A DNA stretch of 64,000 nt, taken from contig JAFRAB010000015.1 in NCBI GenBank assembly GCA_017405675.1, positions 62,001-126,000 on the forward strand, given 5' to 3'. Both the position numbers and the translations under genes were made by a program. This document shows positions 7,285-16,946 of this stretch, piece by piece (positions within the stretch are counted from its first letter, which is position 1; each line of letters opens with the position of its first letter). The notes beneath the pieces are model-generated. The model was not told the DNA's origin and made no database searches. It was given only the letters and a program-made list of their open reading frames with translations. This stretch comes from Erysipelotrichaceae bacterium. Lineage in GTDB: Bacteria; Bacillota_I; Bacilli_A; Erysipelotrichales; Erysipelotrichaceae.

Positions 7285-8115
7285 ATGTCTATTAATCAAT
7301 TAACCAGAAAAGCATCAAAATTAAGTGTTATTTTTCTTGTTATTTCATTGTTGGCTTTTTTAGGTTATAAAATATACAATCGTATGATTATAGACAAAAC
7401 ACCGCCAATTGTAACTGCACCGGAAAGTGTTCTGGAAGCCAGTGTTTCTGTAACTGATAACGATTTATTAAGAGGTGTTAAAGCTGAAGATAACAAAGCT
7501 GGAGATGTTTCCGATACTTTAATCGTTGAAAAACTGTCTTCAATAGATTCTGAGAATAACAGAATCATTTATTATATAGCATTGGATCAGAATAATAATG
7601 TTGGAAGAGCTCAGCGTACTCTGCATTATACGGATTATCAGCTGCCTGAATTTGCCATGGAAAATGGATGTTTTATTGTTAAGATCGATGGAACTATTAA
7701 TATAATGAATTATATTAAGGCAAGTAGTGTTTTGGATGGTGATCTCTCCAGTTTTATCAAATATTCTTTTGATAGTCGTTTGGATACGAGTACTCTGGGA
7801 GAATATCCTCTGCAGTTATATATAACAGATTCTGCTGGTGGAGTTTCCAAATTAGATACCACGTTAGTAGTAGTGAGTGAAAATGAATTGCATGAGAAAA
7901 TACGTTTGGAACAATATCTGGTATATATTAATGTTGGGGATTCTTTCAATCCTTATGATTATATAACTCCTGAAGGATATAAAGGCACTTTGGAAATTGA
8001 TTCTAATGTAAATACTGCTCAGAAAGGCACATATAATGTGGATTATTTTGTGACTAATTCTACAGCATTTAATACATACAGAGGCCGCGCACGACTGATT
8101 GTAGTGGTTAGGTAG
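7285..8115 (+). CDS. Membrane-anchored Ig-like (DUF5011-type) protein
   Basis: The 276-residue protein has one N-terminal transmembrane helix (about residues 14-32). The extracytoplasmic part contains three beta-rich Ig-like segments. The first begins with KTPPIVTAP, the typical DUF5011/HYR-like entry, followed by segments near residues 115-195 and 200-276 (GDSFNPYDYI). There is no enzyme signature. It is the first gene of the polysaccharide locus and lies 8 nt ahead of the first BY-kinase, so it may be an extracellular accessory of the chain-length/export apparatus. A functional assignment is not possible from sequence. Confidence 0.65.
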   Translation: MSINQLTRKASKLSVIFLVISLLAFLGYKIYNRMIIDKTPPIVTAPESVLEASVSVTDNDLLRGVKAEDNKAGDVSDTLIVEKLSSIDSENNRIIYYIALDQNNNVGRAQRTLHYTDYQLPEFAMENGCFIVKIDGTINIMNYIKASSVLDGDLSSFIKYSFDSRLDTSTLGEYPLQLYITDSAGGVSKLDTTLVVVSENELHEKIRLEQYLVYINVGDSFNPYDYITPEGYKGTLEIDSNVNTAQKGTYNVDYFVTNSTAFNTYRGRARLIVVVR

Positions 8116-8123
8116 GAAACAAA

Positions 8124-9590
8124 ATGAATAAGGAAAGCAAGAACTTAAAGGATACTCTCACATGTATAATCAAGGATGTTTTGGATAATTGGGTAACAAT
8201 TGTCTGTTTTGCTGTGGCAGTTGCATTGTGGGCAGAGATTATATCATCTATCCTTTTTGTCCCTCAATATACCTCTTCAACAACATTTGTTCTGTTTAAT
8301 CAGGGAAACTATAACGGCGCTTATGGGAACACTAATAAAACCTCCCAAGTTGTTAAGAGTTTCAGATCAGTGCTGAACAGCCAGGTTTTTAAGAAAAAAA
8401 TAGCTGAAACTCTTGATATGGAGGCTTTTCAAGGAAACATCAACATGAGTGTAGTTAATGGCACTAACCTTATAACGCTCTCGGTTACCAGTAATTCATC
8501 TGATACATCTTTCAGGGAACTGAGAAGTATAATAGAAAACCATAGTATAGTGTCTTCACAGGTACTGGGTGATGTTGTGTTAAATGTATTTGAACAGCCA
8601 TCCTTTCCAATATCACCTTCTAATTCGTCAGGAATTGCAAGAAACAGACTGGTTGGTTTGGTGGCAGGCTTCATTTTGGCAGTATTGTTTATCGTAATTC
8701 AGTCTTCATACAGGGATACTGTCAGAAGCCGTGAAGATTTCCCTGGAAAGCTGGAAACGGAACTGCTGGAAACGATACATCATGAGAAGAAATACAAGAA
8801 CATAAAATCTTTCCTAAAAGGGAAAAAGAAGGTAATGCTTATAACTGAACCTTCCATGAGTTTTGATTTTGTTGAAACAATAAAGAAGATAAATACCAAA
8901 ATACTCAGGAATAACGATAAGCTGAATAATAAAGTATTTTTGATTACATCATCTGCACCAGGTGAAGGTAAAACGGTAATTGCCAGCAATATGGCTTTGG
9001 CTCTTTCTCAACGTGGTAAGAGAGTGCTGCTTATAGAAGGAGATTCCAGAAAAGCCGAACTAATTAGGCTGTTTAATGGTAATCCTGTTTTAGGCATGGT
9101 CAAGGATAACTATTATCATAATTATATGAATGACATTCAGAAGGTTTCCGGAACCAGACTTTATATTCTGGGCAATCTGGAAGATACCGGTACTGAGGAA
9201 CAATATGCATCTAATAGCTTCAGGGAATTAATGGATAATGCCAGAAAGGAATTTGATTATATAATCATTGACGGATCCTGTGTGGAAGGAAGAGCTGATG
9301 TTATAGAAACTGCAAAATACGCAGATGCTATAATAATGGTTGTCAAACAGAATTACCGGACTGTTGAAAGAATAAATGAAGCAGTTGATGTATTGAGTTT
9401 CTATGGAAATGGTGTTATTGGATGTGTATTCAATGACAAGACACAGTTGGGTATGATAAATTCACCATTTGGTTATGGATACGGATACGGTTATGGATAT
9501 GGATATGGACATTACGGATACGGCCACTATGGATATGGCCGCTATAGTGGACATTATGGTCGTTATGAAAAGATTGAAGAGGAAGAATAA
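8124..9590 (+). CDS. Wzz/BY-kinase fusion with Tyr/Gly-rich tail
   Basis: This 488-residue protein joins a Wzz-type chain-length domain (TM helices near residues 22-44 and 172-192) to a cytoplasmic bacterial tyrosine kinase domain. Walker A is SSAPGEGKTVIAS near 275 and Walker B is FDYIIIDGS near 375. The Walker A' segment reads LLIEGDSR, so the usual first Asp is Glu. The last 40 residues are a Gly-Tyr-His repeat tail (GYGYGYGYGHYGYG) that would be the autophosphorylation cluster, encoded by near-tandem GGATAC/GGATAT units. BY-kinases control capsule polymer length through phosphorylation cycles with the CpsB phosphatase encoded at 10977. Confidence 0.85.
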   Translation: MNKESKNLKDTLTCIIKDVLDNWVTIVCFAVAVALWAEIISSILFVPQYTSSTTFVLFNQGNYNGAYGNTNKTSQVVKSFRSVLNSQVFKKKIAETLDMEAFQGNINMSVVNGTNLITLSVTSNSSDTSFRELRSIIENHSIVSSQVLGDVVLNVFEQPSFPISPSNSSGIARNRLVGLVAGFILAVLFIVIQSSYRDTVRSREDFPGKLETELLETIHHEKKYKNIKSFLKGKKKVMLITEPSMSFDFVETIKKINTKILRNNDKLNNKVFLITSSAPGEGKTVIASNMALALSQRGKRVLLIEGDSRKAELIRLFNGNPVLGMVKDNYYHNYMNDIQKVSGTRLYILGNLEDTGTEEQYASNSFRELMDNARKEFDYIIIDGSCVEGRADVIETAKYADAIIMVVKQNYRTVERINEAVDVLSFYGNGVIGCVFNDKTQLGMINSPFGYGYGYGYGYGYGHYGYGHYGYGRYSGHYGRYEKIEEEE

Positions 9591-9593
9591 ATC

Positions 9594-10973
9594 ATGAGTA
9601 ACAGAGTCGATATAATGGAGAATCAGGCACAGAATAGAAAAGATCTTGTTGATCTTGTTGATATTTTTGCGTCTTTCTTCAAAATGCTCATGCATAATAT
9701 TTTGCTGGTTATTATTCTGGCAGCACTTTGTGCTGGATTGATGGTAGGTTATACCAAATATAAATATGTACCAGTATATACTGCAAGTGCAACGTATACT
9801 GTTAACATTCAGTCTTCATCAGTAGGTTCAACATCGAGTTATTATGACAGGACAACAGCAACCGGAATGGCTACATCTTTTCGTTATTTGCTTCCAAGCA
9901 GCATAATGCAAAGAAGAATCAAAGCAGCCATGGGAGATAGAGGTACGGCTGCTAAGATATCTGCATCAGTAGTTGAAGGGACAAATCTGTTGACTATTTC
10001 AGCCAGCAGTTCAGATCCTCAGCTGTCATATGACACCTTGATAACGGTAATGGATGTATATCCTGAATTATCTGAGTCTATAGTAGGAAAAACATATATG
10101 GTCATTGTTGATGAAGCAGTTGTACCATCTGCACCAGATAATCCTTATTCATATACTGAAAAAGCAGTTGAAGGATGTATCATTGGTCTGGTGATAGCTG
10201 TATTAATTGTTATAGTTAAGTCACTTACTCAGAAGACCATCAGCAAGGAAGAGGATTTCAGAAGATATCTGCATATCAGATGTCTGGGATCTTTCCCATA
10301 CGTTGTTCATAGTACAAGAAAGCAGAGAGCTGCTGATAATCTTCTGCTGACAAATCCAAAGTATGAAGGTGTTTTGGATGAGCCTCTGAGATTATTAAGA
10401 AATCGTTTGGAATCACGTGCCAAAGAAGGTGATTTCAAAACGATCTTAGTAACTAGTTCTGTTGCTGGTGAAGGAAAAAGTACTATATCTGTTAATCTGG
10501 CTCTGTCCTTAATTCAAAATGGTAAGAGAGTAGTTCTGATTGACTGTGATATGAGAAAGCCAAGTGACCATGAGGTTTTTGGCATGGAACAGACTAAAGG
10601 TTTAAAGGAAGTGCTTGAAAAAGAAATATCTCTGTCTGAAGCAATGATTTCAGGTGTTAACCTTGATATCCCAAATGGAAAGAATTTGATATTTGTCCCT
10701 GGTGGAGCTCCTGTCGGGGACTCTGCAAGATATTTTAACTCTCCTGAACTAGAAGCTCTGATTAAAAGTTCAAAGAAAGTTGCAGATTATGTCATACTTG
10801 ATGGTGCACCAATAGGTATCATGACAGACAGTGCCTTATTGGCCAATCATGCTGATGCTACAGTCTTCATCGTTTCAAAAGACAGAGTAAGAGTTGACTT
10901 TATAATTGATTCATTGGAAGCTTTGGCTCAGATTCATACTCCAATTATTGGAGGAATATTAAATGGGGTATGA
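9594..10973 (+). CDS. Second Wzz/BY-kinase fusion, no Tyr tail
   Basis: The 459-residue protein repeats the architecture of its neighbour: Wzz-like domain with TM helices near residues 35-57 and 185-205, then the kinase domain. Walker A is SSVAGEGKSTIS near 287, a canonical Walker A' is VVLIDCDMRKPSDHE near 315, and Walker B is ADYVILDGAPIG near 400. Unlike its neighbour it ends at GGILNGV directly after the kinase fold, with no tyrosine cluster. The two may therefore work as a heteromer in which this copy has the better catalytic motifs and the first copy supplies the tail. The start follows the previous stop after 3 nt. Confidence 0.85.
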   Translation: MSNRVDIMENQAQNRKDLVDLVDIFASFFKMLMHNILLVIILAALCAGLMVGYTKYKYVPVYTASATYTVNIQSSSVGSTSSYYDRTTATGMATSFRYLLPSSIMQRRIKAAMGDRGTAAKISASVVEGTNLLTISASSSDPQLSYDTLITVMDVYPELSESIVGKTYMVIVDEAVVPSAPDNPYSYTEKAVEGCIIGLVIAVLIVIVKSLTQKTISKEEDFRRYLHIRCLGSFPYVVHSTRKQRAADNLLLTNPKYEGVLDEPLRLLRNRLESRAKEGDFKTILVTSSVAGEGKSTISVNLALSLIQNGKRVVLIDCDMRKPSDHEVFGMEQTKGLKEVLEKEISLSEAMISGVNLDIPNGKNLIFVPGGAPVGDSARYFNSPELEALIKSSKKVADYVILDGAPIGIMTDSALLANHADATVFIVSKDRVRVDFIIDSLEALAQIHTPIIGGILNGV

Positions 10974-10976
10974 TGC

Positions 10977-11720
10977 ATGATCGATTTGCATTGCCACATC
11001 ATGCCTGGAATAGATGACGGATCCCGCGATATGAGAACTACTGCCGAAATGGCCAGAATAGCCAGAAAAGGTGGTACGGAAATCATCGTGGCAACGCCGC
11101 ATTGTAATATTCCTGGCTTATACCGCAACTATTACGGTCCATGGTATGATAACCTCTTTGATCAGACAAAAGAGGTTTTATCTGATTATGGGATCAAACT
11201 GCTTCCGGGCATGGAAGTTTTTTGTACATATGATCGGCCAGTGCTGTTAGATAAAGGCCGGTTCCTGACAATAAACCAGAGCCGTTATCTTCTGGTTGAA
11301 TTTGATTTTGGCATTTCATATGAAACTGCCCGGGATATACTGTCACAGATACAGGAAAGGGGCCTTACTCCTCTTATTGCTCACGCTGAAAGATTTGATT
11401 TCATCAGAAACTCATTGCACAACGCATTTATCCTGTCTGAAAAGGGATGTATATTGCAGGCTAACAAAGGGAGTTTTACAGGTATGTTTGGCTCGAATGT
11501 TCAGAAAACAGCTTTTCTGTTGCTGAAACACGGCCTTTACAGTGTGATAGCTTCTGATGCACATGATTACAGAAGCCGCAGTCCTTATATGAGGAATGCT
11601 TACGAAGAAATCAGACATGAAGTATCTGAAGAGGTTCTGGATTCTCTGTTTGTTGAGAATCCCAGAAGGATCATCAATAATTCCAAAGTGCTGATGTTTG
11701 ACAGATATGATTTTATATGA
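10977..11720 (+). CDS. CpsB/YwqE-type PHP tyrosine phosphatase
   Basis: This 247-residue manganese-dependent phosphatase of the PHP fold dephosphorylates BY-kinases in capsule loci. Metal ligands are visible: MIDLHCHIMPGIDDG (residues 1-15, H-x-H), ATPHCN near 39, the AHAER stretch near 136 and ASDAHD near 192. The length matches CpsB, Wzb-analogue and YwqE proteins. It follows the two kinases after 3 nt and almost abuts the ABC exporter, so it belongs to the regulatory head of the locus. Confidence 0.9.
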   Translation: MIDLHCHIMPGIDDGSRDMRTTAEMARIARKGGTEIIVATPHCNIPGLYRNYYGPWYDNLFDQTKEVLSDYGIKLLPGMEVFCTYDRPVLLDKGRFLTINQSRYLLVEFDFGISYETARDILSQIQERGLTPLIAHAERFDFIRNSLHNAFILSEKGCILQANKGSFTGMFGSNVQKTAFLLLKHGLYSVIASDAHDYRSRSPYMRNAYEEIRHEVSEEVLDSLFVENPRRIINNSKVLMFDRYDFI

Positions 11721-11734
11721 TTGGAGAGTATAAA

Positions 11735-13522
11735 GTGGACAATAGAAATGATGCACTAAATGATTCCGCTTTCCGTTCCATTGCTACTCTGATAAGCAGT
11801 TGGAAGGACGGAACATTTAAGGAAATTATCGATGACTGGAAGTGGATCTTTTCCTATAGCAGAAAATATAAGGGAGCCATTGTTTTTTATACTGTTCTGG
11901 GCATCATAAGTTCTTCATTAAGTCTGGTCAGTTCTCTCGTAAGCATGTATCTGATTGATATCATTACAGGACATAAAACTGATAAGTTAGTATCACTGAT
12001 AGTTGTAATGATCAGCAGTTCTCTTTTGAGTTTACTCTTCAGCAGTCTTATCAGCCGTATTTCTACACGTTTGACGATTGATATATATAATGACATACGT
12101 TCTGATATTTTTGATCACATAATGGATGCTGACTGGCTTTCCATCAGCAATTATTCTCAGGGCGATATTCTAAACCGTTTCAATAATGATGCCAATACCG
12201 TCTGCAGCAATGCCATAAGCTGGCTGCCAACTGTTATAGTATCCTTCTACAATTTCATAATCGTGTTCTTTGCAGTGTGGCGCTACAGTAAAGTTATGGC
12301 GCTTATTTCGTTTGCTGCCGCACCATTTATGTTTTTGTTGTCTAAATTCTTAGTGAGAAAACAAAGAGAATATGGAATGAAAGCAAAACAGATGGCAAGT
12401 AAAGTTATGAGCTTTGAGGTAGAGACTTTCGCTAACTTTGATACTATCAAGTCTTTTGGTATTTCTGAGAGGTACGGGGAGAAAATGAAAGACTGGCAGA
12501 ATAAAAAGAAAGATTTATCATTGGAATACAATCTTTTCTCGATAAAGACAAGAGCATTTCTGTCCATAATGGGAATGTGTGTGCAAATGATAGGATTCTT
12601 ATATTGTCTGTGGCTATTATGGAACAATAGTATAACCTATGGAACAATGGTGTTCTTCCTTCAGCAGAGAAACAGACTATCAACAGCCTTCAATAAAATT
12701 ATTGGAATCATACCTGCTTTCCTAGGTGTTTCGATTTCTGCCAACAGAATCAGAGAATTAGTTGACCTGCCTAAGGAAGTACATGTCAAGGACAGTTCTG
12801 AAATTGAGAAATATAAGGATACAGGATTTACGGTTGAAATGGACGGTATTGATTTCTCTTATGTAGAAGACCAGAAGGTCATTATCAGTTCCAGCTTCTT
12901 TGCTAATCCTGGAGAAATTGTTGCTATTGTCGGACCTTCCGGTGAAGGCAAGACAACCATGATAAGACTGATTCTCGGACTTATCAGACCGCAGGAAGGC
13001 CAGGTAAGGATCAAGGCACGGAACGGGGAATTTGTAGAAGCTAATGTCGATTCAAGATATCTGTTTGCGTATGTACCTCAGGGCAATACTATTCTGTCCG
13101 GAACAATTGCTGAAAACATGCGTCTTATTAAGGAAGACGCTACTGATGAAGAGATCATTGAAGCTCTTAAGATCGCCTGTGCCTGGCAGTTTGTGGAAAA
13201 GATGCCTCAGGGCATTAATTCACCAGTCAGAGAACGCGGTGGCGGACTTTCCGAAGGTCAGGCTCAGAGACTGTCCATTGCCAGAGCCATTCTTAAGGAT
13301 GCACCGGTACTGCTGCTGGATGAAGCTACAAGTGCTCTGGATATACAGACAGAAAGAGATGTTCTGAGAAATATCGTTCAGCAGAGACCTAACAAGACAT
13401 GTATAGTAACCACACACAGACCAAGTGTGCTTGATATATCTGACCGTGTTTATCGTGTCATGAAACGAGAGATCCGCGAACTGGATGAAGAAGAATCCAG
13501 CAGGATATCCATGGATTTCTAA
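11735..13522 (+). CDS. ABC exporter, TM and ATPase domains fused
   Basis: I choose the GTG start at 11735 because GGAGAG (11723-11728) precedes it by 6 nt; an ATG at 11717 overlaps the previous stop but lacks a ribosome site. The 595-residue product has a six-helix type I exporter domain (about residues 45-320) and an ATPase domain. The latter shows Walker A GPSGEGKTT near 400, the Q-loop VPQGN, signature LSEGQAQRLSIARA and Walker B VLLLDEATSALD. Position inside the locus and the absence of a Wzx-type flippase suggest it flips a lipid-linked glycan, as PglK/MsbA-like exporters do. Peptide or lipid export cannot be excluded. Confidence 0.82.
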   Translation: MDNRNDALNDSAFRSIATLISSWKDGTFKEIIDDWKWIFSYSRKYKGAIVFYTVLGIISSSLSLVSSLVSMYLIDIITGHKTDKLVSLIVVMISSSLLSLLFSSLISRISTRLTIDIYNDIRSDIFDHIMDADWLSISNYSQGDILNRFNNDANTVCSNAISWLPTVIVSFYNFIIVFFAVWRYSKVMALISFAAAPFMFLLSKFLVRKQREYGMKAKQMASKVMSFEVETFANFDTIKSFGISERYGEKMKDWQNKKKDLSLEYNLFSIKTRAFLSIMGMCVQMIGFLYCLWLLWNNSITYGTMVFFLQQRNRLSTAFNKIIGIIPAFLGVSISANRIRELVDLPKEVHVKDSSEIEKYKDTGFTVEMDGIDFSYVEDQKVIISSSFFANPGEIVAIVGPSGEGKTTMIRLILGLIRPQEGQVRIKARNGEFVEANVDSRYLFAYVPQGNTILSGTIAENMRLIKEDATDEEIIEALKIACAWQFVEKMPQGINSPVRERGGGLSEGQAQRLSIARAILKDAPVLLLDEATSALDIQTERDVLRNIVQQRPNKTCIVTTHRPSVLDISDRVYRVMKREIRELDEEESSRISMDF

Positions 13523-13531
13523 GGAGAATGC

Positions 13532-14656
13532 ATGAAGAAAGTACTTCTTACTGCTACAGTGCAAAGCCATATCTGCCAGTTTCATAAACCGCTGGCAGCT
13601 TTATTACATGAAAACGGCTATGAAATCCATGTCGCGGCCCAAAACAACCTGGCAGAAAAGAATGGCCTGAAACTGGATTTCGTTGACAAAGTATATGACA
13701 TACGGTTTGCCAGAAGCCCTAAAAGTCCTGATAACCTTAAAGCATATAAACAGCTGAAGAAAATCATTGATTCGGAAAACTATGATGTAATTCACTGCAA
13801 TACGCCAATGGGGGGTTTTGTGACGCGTTTAGCAGCCCGCAGAGCCAGAAAAAAGGGTACGACAGTAATTTATACTGCGCACGGTTTTCATTTCTATAAG
13901 GGCTCTTCAAAAGCTAGCTGGACTGTCATCTATCCAATAGAGAAAACATTCGCCCGACTGACTGACAAACTTGTAACTATTAACAGGGAAGACTATGCTC
14001 TGGCCAGGGAAAGATTTAAAACTGATGTTTATTATATACATGGAGTCGGGGTTAATGAAAAAAGATATGTACCGGCAGCTGAAGGTGAAAAGAGTGCATT
14101 AAGAAAAAAGCATGGATTCAATGAAGAACAGAAGATAATGCTGATCATCGGTGAACTGCTGCCAAATAAGAATCAGCAGATGGCTATCAGAATGATGCAG
14201 AAGGTCATTGAAGTATATCCTGATGCGGTATTACTGATTGCTGGTAATGGACCTGAAAGGGAAAATCTGGAGAATCTTATCAATGAACTGGATATTTCTG
14301 ATAATGTGAAAATGATTGGCTACTGTACCAATCTTGAAGAATACCAGAAAATGATAGATCTCAGTGTGGCATGCAGTAAAAGGGAAGGACTGCCACTTAA
14401 TATTGTTGAATCAATGCTGGCAGATAATCCAATAGTAGCGACAAAAAACAGAGGTCACTGTGAACTTGTTGAACATGGTGTAACCGGATATCTGGTAGAT
14501 GTTGATGATACAGACAGTATGGCAGACTATGTTCTCAAGCTTCTGGCGGATACGGAACAGATGAATAAAATGAAGAAAAACTGCAGGGAATTTGCTTTGC
14601 AGTATGGATTTGAAGCAGTTACACAGGAACTGAAGAAAGTATACGGAATAGAATAA
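13532..14656 (+). CDS. GT4-type glycosyltransferase
   Basis: The 374-residue cytoplasmic glycosyltransferase is GT-B fold. Its N-terminal donor/acceptor domain has HCNTPMGGFVTRLAARR and a TAHGFHFYKG segment typical of capsule GT4 enzymes of the EpsD/CapM kind. The C-terminal nucleotide-sugar site reads SKREGLPLNIVESMLA (E-x7-E) near residue 287. AAGGAG lies 6 nt before the ATG. As the first transferase in the locus it may act early on the lipid-linked unit. The sugar specificity cannot be read from sequence. Confidence 0.85.
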   Translation: MKKVLLTATVQSHICQFHKPLAALLHENGYEIHVAAQNNLAEKNGLKLDFVDKVYDIRFARSPKSPDNLKAYKQLKKIIDSENYDVIHCNTPMGGFVTRLAARRARKKGTTVIYTAHGFHFYKGSSKASWTVIYPIEKTFARLTDKLVTINREDYALARERFKTDVYYIHGVGVNEKRYVPAAEGEKSALRKKHGFNEEQKIMLIIGELLPNKNQQMAIRMMQKVIEVYPDAVLLIAGNGPERENLENLINELDISDNVKMIGYCTNLEEYQKMIDLSVACSKREGLPLNIVESMLADNPIVATKNRGHCELVEHGVTGYLVDVDDTDSMADYVLKLLADTEQMNKMKKNCREFALQYGFEAVTQELKKVYGIE

Positions 14657-15751
14657 ATGAAGATAGGAATACTTACTCATTATGATGTGAATAATCAGGG
14701 TGCTCAGCTGCAGCTGTATGCCATGAGAGCTTGGTTAATGGAACATGGACATGATGTCTGTATTCTTTCCTATACCAAAAACTTTGATTTTGATAAAAAT
14801 GAAGAAAAAAAGAACAGCGGTTCTTTTCTTAATTTTAAATATTACATAGAGGAATATCTTATAAAAAGAGGTCTTGGACTAACACTGTTCAATACCAGAA
14901 AGATGATTACTCACAGAAAATTGAGAAGCAGTATTGAAATGCAGCCATATGACAATAATGACTGTGATGCCATTATTATTGGTTCTGATGAAGTTTACAG
15001 CATTGATGTTGGATGCAATAAAATGATGTATGGAAATGGCTTGCAGGGTAAACCAGCCATTGCCTATGCGCCTGCTTTTGGACGTACAACAATTGACCTG
15101 TTAAAACAGTACGACTGTTATGAAATTGTCAAAACAGGATTAGACAGCATGTATGCATTATCAGCCAGAGATACCCATACACAGGAAATGATCAAGGAAA
15201 TTACCGGTAAAGATGTACTGTTGGTATGTGATCCGGTATTGTTATACAGCGGCAAAGGATTTGTATCAAATGCTTCAACTATACGGAAAGATTACATGAT
15301 CATGTATTCCTATGATGCCAATATGAATGATGAACATGAAATAAAGGCTATTCAGGAATATGCAAGAAAGCATAAGCTCATTACAGTGTCTTTAGGCACA
15401 TATCATAAATGGTGTGACAGGAATATCGTATGTAATGCGATCGACTGGTATGGATATTTCCGTAATGCAAAGTGTGTTGTGACTGATACTTTCCATGGAA
15501 CTGTTGTGGCTATGAAGAATCACTGTAATGTGGCAGTTTATATACGCAAAAGCATAAATTCCTTTAAGATGCAGTCTCTCCTTGACTCAACAGGAACTCT
15601 GGACAGATTACTTGATAAGATAAATATCGAAAGCTTAGAGCAGGTCTTAGGTAAGCAAATAAATTACGAAACAGTAGACAGGAATATCAGGAATATGGCT
15701 GAAGACAGCGAACAGTATCTTCTTAAGGCACTGGGAGGCATTCATGAATAA
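14657..15751 (+). CDS. Polysaccharide pyruvyl transferase family protein
   Basis: This 364-residue protein belongs to the PS_pyruv_trans family (PF04230), which puts ketal-pyruvate on glycan residues using phosphoenolpyruvate. The N-terminal GILTHYDVNNQGAQLQLYA (about residues 3-21) and C-terminal DTFHGTVVAMK near 276 are the standard conserved blocks. It starts on the base after the preceding stop and overlaps the next gene by 8 nt. The same pairing with an Fe-S/FrhB-like protein is common in Firmicutes and Bacteroidetes polysaccharide loci. It would give the polymer negative charge. Confidence 0.85.
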   Translation: MKIGILTHYDVNNQGAQLQLYAMRAWLMEHGHDVCILSYTKNFDFDKNEEKKNSGSFLNFKYYIEEYLIKRGLGLTLFNTRKMITHRKLRSSIEMQPYDNNDCDAIIIGSDEVYSIDVGCNKMMYGNGLQGKPAIAYAPAFGRTTIDLLKQYDCYEIVKTGLDSMYALSARDTHTQEMIKEITGKDVLLVCDPVLLYSGKGFVSNASTIRKDYMIMYSYDANMNDEHEIKAIQEYARKHKLITVSLGTYHKWCDRNIVCNAIDWYGYFRNAKCVVTDTFHGTVVAMKNHCNVAVYIRKSINSFKMQSLLDSTGTLDRLLDKINIESLEQVLGKQINYETVDRNIRNMAEDSEQYLLKALGGIHE

Positions 15752-16931
15752 CATTATTGATAAAGCAGAATATACATGCTCCGGATGTGGTGCCTGTCAT
15801 GCTGTATGCCCGGTTAAGGCCATAAAACTTAAGAAAGATGACTATGGCTTTTTTGTCGCTGATGTAGATGAGAATACATGTATCTCCTGTGGCTTATGCA
15901 AAACAGTCTGTACCAGATATGATCAGAGCCTAAATGGGATCAGTTTGCTTAACAGCAGTTTGTATGCTTTAAGAAGTTCTGATCAGTCCACCGTTAAAAA
16001 CTGTTCATCTGGCGGTATTGCCAGTGAACTGGCAGAGTACGCTATATCAAAAGGATATAAGGTTACAGCTGTCTATTATGACCTGGAAAACAATATAGCA
16101 TGTCATAAAACTGTTTCTACAGCGAATGAAATAAAGGAATTTGCCGGTTCAAAGTACCTTCAGAGTAACTCTCAGATATTAAGAGAAGCCGTAAAAGAAA
16201 AAGGTTTTATTTTCGGAACACCTTGTCAGATAGCCGGTTTACACAAAGTGCTGTCTGAGCAGGGTAAGAGAAATGATTTTATTCTCATTGAAATATTCTG
16301 TCATGGAGTGCCTAGTTATAAGCTATGGGATGAGGAACTGAAACTGATCAGTAAAAAACTTGGTAGTAATCAATTTGATAACTTACAGTTCCGCTATAAG
16401 AAATATGACTGGCATATGTACTGCATAAAAGCTGAGAAAAACGGCAAGATTTATTATGGCGAAAGAGAAAAAGATCCATTCTGGCAAGTGTATTTTGAAG
16501 ATATGCTGTTATCTGATGCCTGCTATAACTGCAGGTTCAGAAAAGAAAACAGCTATGCTGATATCAGATTAGGTGATTACTGGGGAAACAAATACAGTAA
16601 TGATTCTCAAGGTGTATCTGCTGTGTTCTGCATGACAGAAAATGGCAGAGGAATCATAGACGATCTTATACATAACGGTAAGGTAATTGAATTAGAAAAA
16701 ACAAGTAATGAAGAAATGATGCAGTATCAGAATATGAAAGGATATCGGCATGGCGAATTACATAAAGAAGTACTTGAAAGATTAAAAAACAGTGACGATA
16801 TCAATAAAGTGATAGAATACTATCATAGTAGATTACCGGTGAAAAGGAAAATAAAAAGAACACTTTTAAGATTAAGTGGCATAATACCAGGAAATCTGAG
16901 ATACAGAATGAAAAAGGCATTAAGATTTTAG
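15744..16931 (+). CDS. FrhB-like Fe-S protein of polysaccharide locus
   Basis: The 395-residue protein has two 4Fe-4S ferredoxin motifs at its N-terminus, CSGCGACHAVCP (about 11-22) and CISCGLCKTVC (about 46-56). These are followed by the FrhB/coenzyme F420 hydrogenase beta-like domain, with CSSGGIASELAEYA near 90 and GTPCQIAG near 160, and a Cys-containing segment ACYNCRF near 258. In polysaccharide loci this family is regularly beside a pyruvyl transferase, and its redox role is unresolved. GGGAGG precedes the ATG, which overlaps the upstream stop. Confidence 0.82.
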   Translation: MNNIIDKAEYTCSGCGACHAVCPVKAIKLKKDDYGFFVADVDENTCISCGLCKTVCTRYDQSLNGISLLNSSLYALRSSDQSTVKNCSSGGIASELAEYAISKGYKVTAVYYDLENNIACHKTVSTANEIKEFAGSKYLQSNSQILREAVKEKGFIFGTPCQIAGLHKVLSEQGKRNDFILIEIFCHGVPSYKLWDEELKLISKKLGSNQFDNLQFRYKKYDWHMYCIKAEKNGKIYYGEREKDPFWQVYFEDMLLSDACYNCRFRKENSYADIRLGDYWGNKYSNDSQGVSAVFCMTENGRGIIDDLIHNGKVIELEKTSNEEMMQYQNMKGYRHGELHKEVLERLKNSDDINKVIEYYHSRLPVKRKIKRTLLRLSGIIPGNLRYRMKKALRF

Positions 16932-16946
16932 CAGGGAGGTGTAGGA

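Noticed and set aside
9470..9570. Tandem repeats as a CRISPR or satellite
   Set aside because: The 6-bp units are in frame and encode the Gly-Tyr tail of the kinase; there are no spacers.
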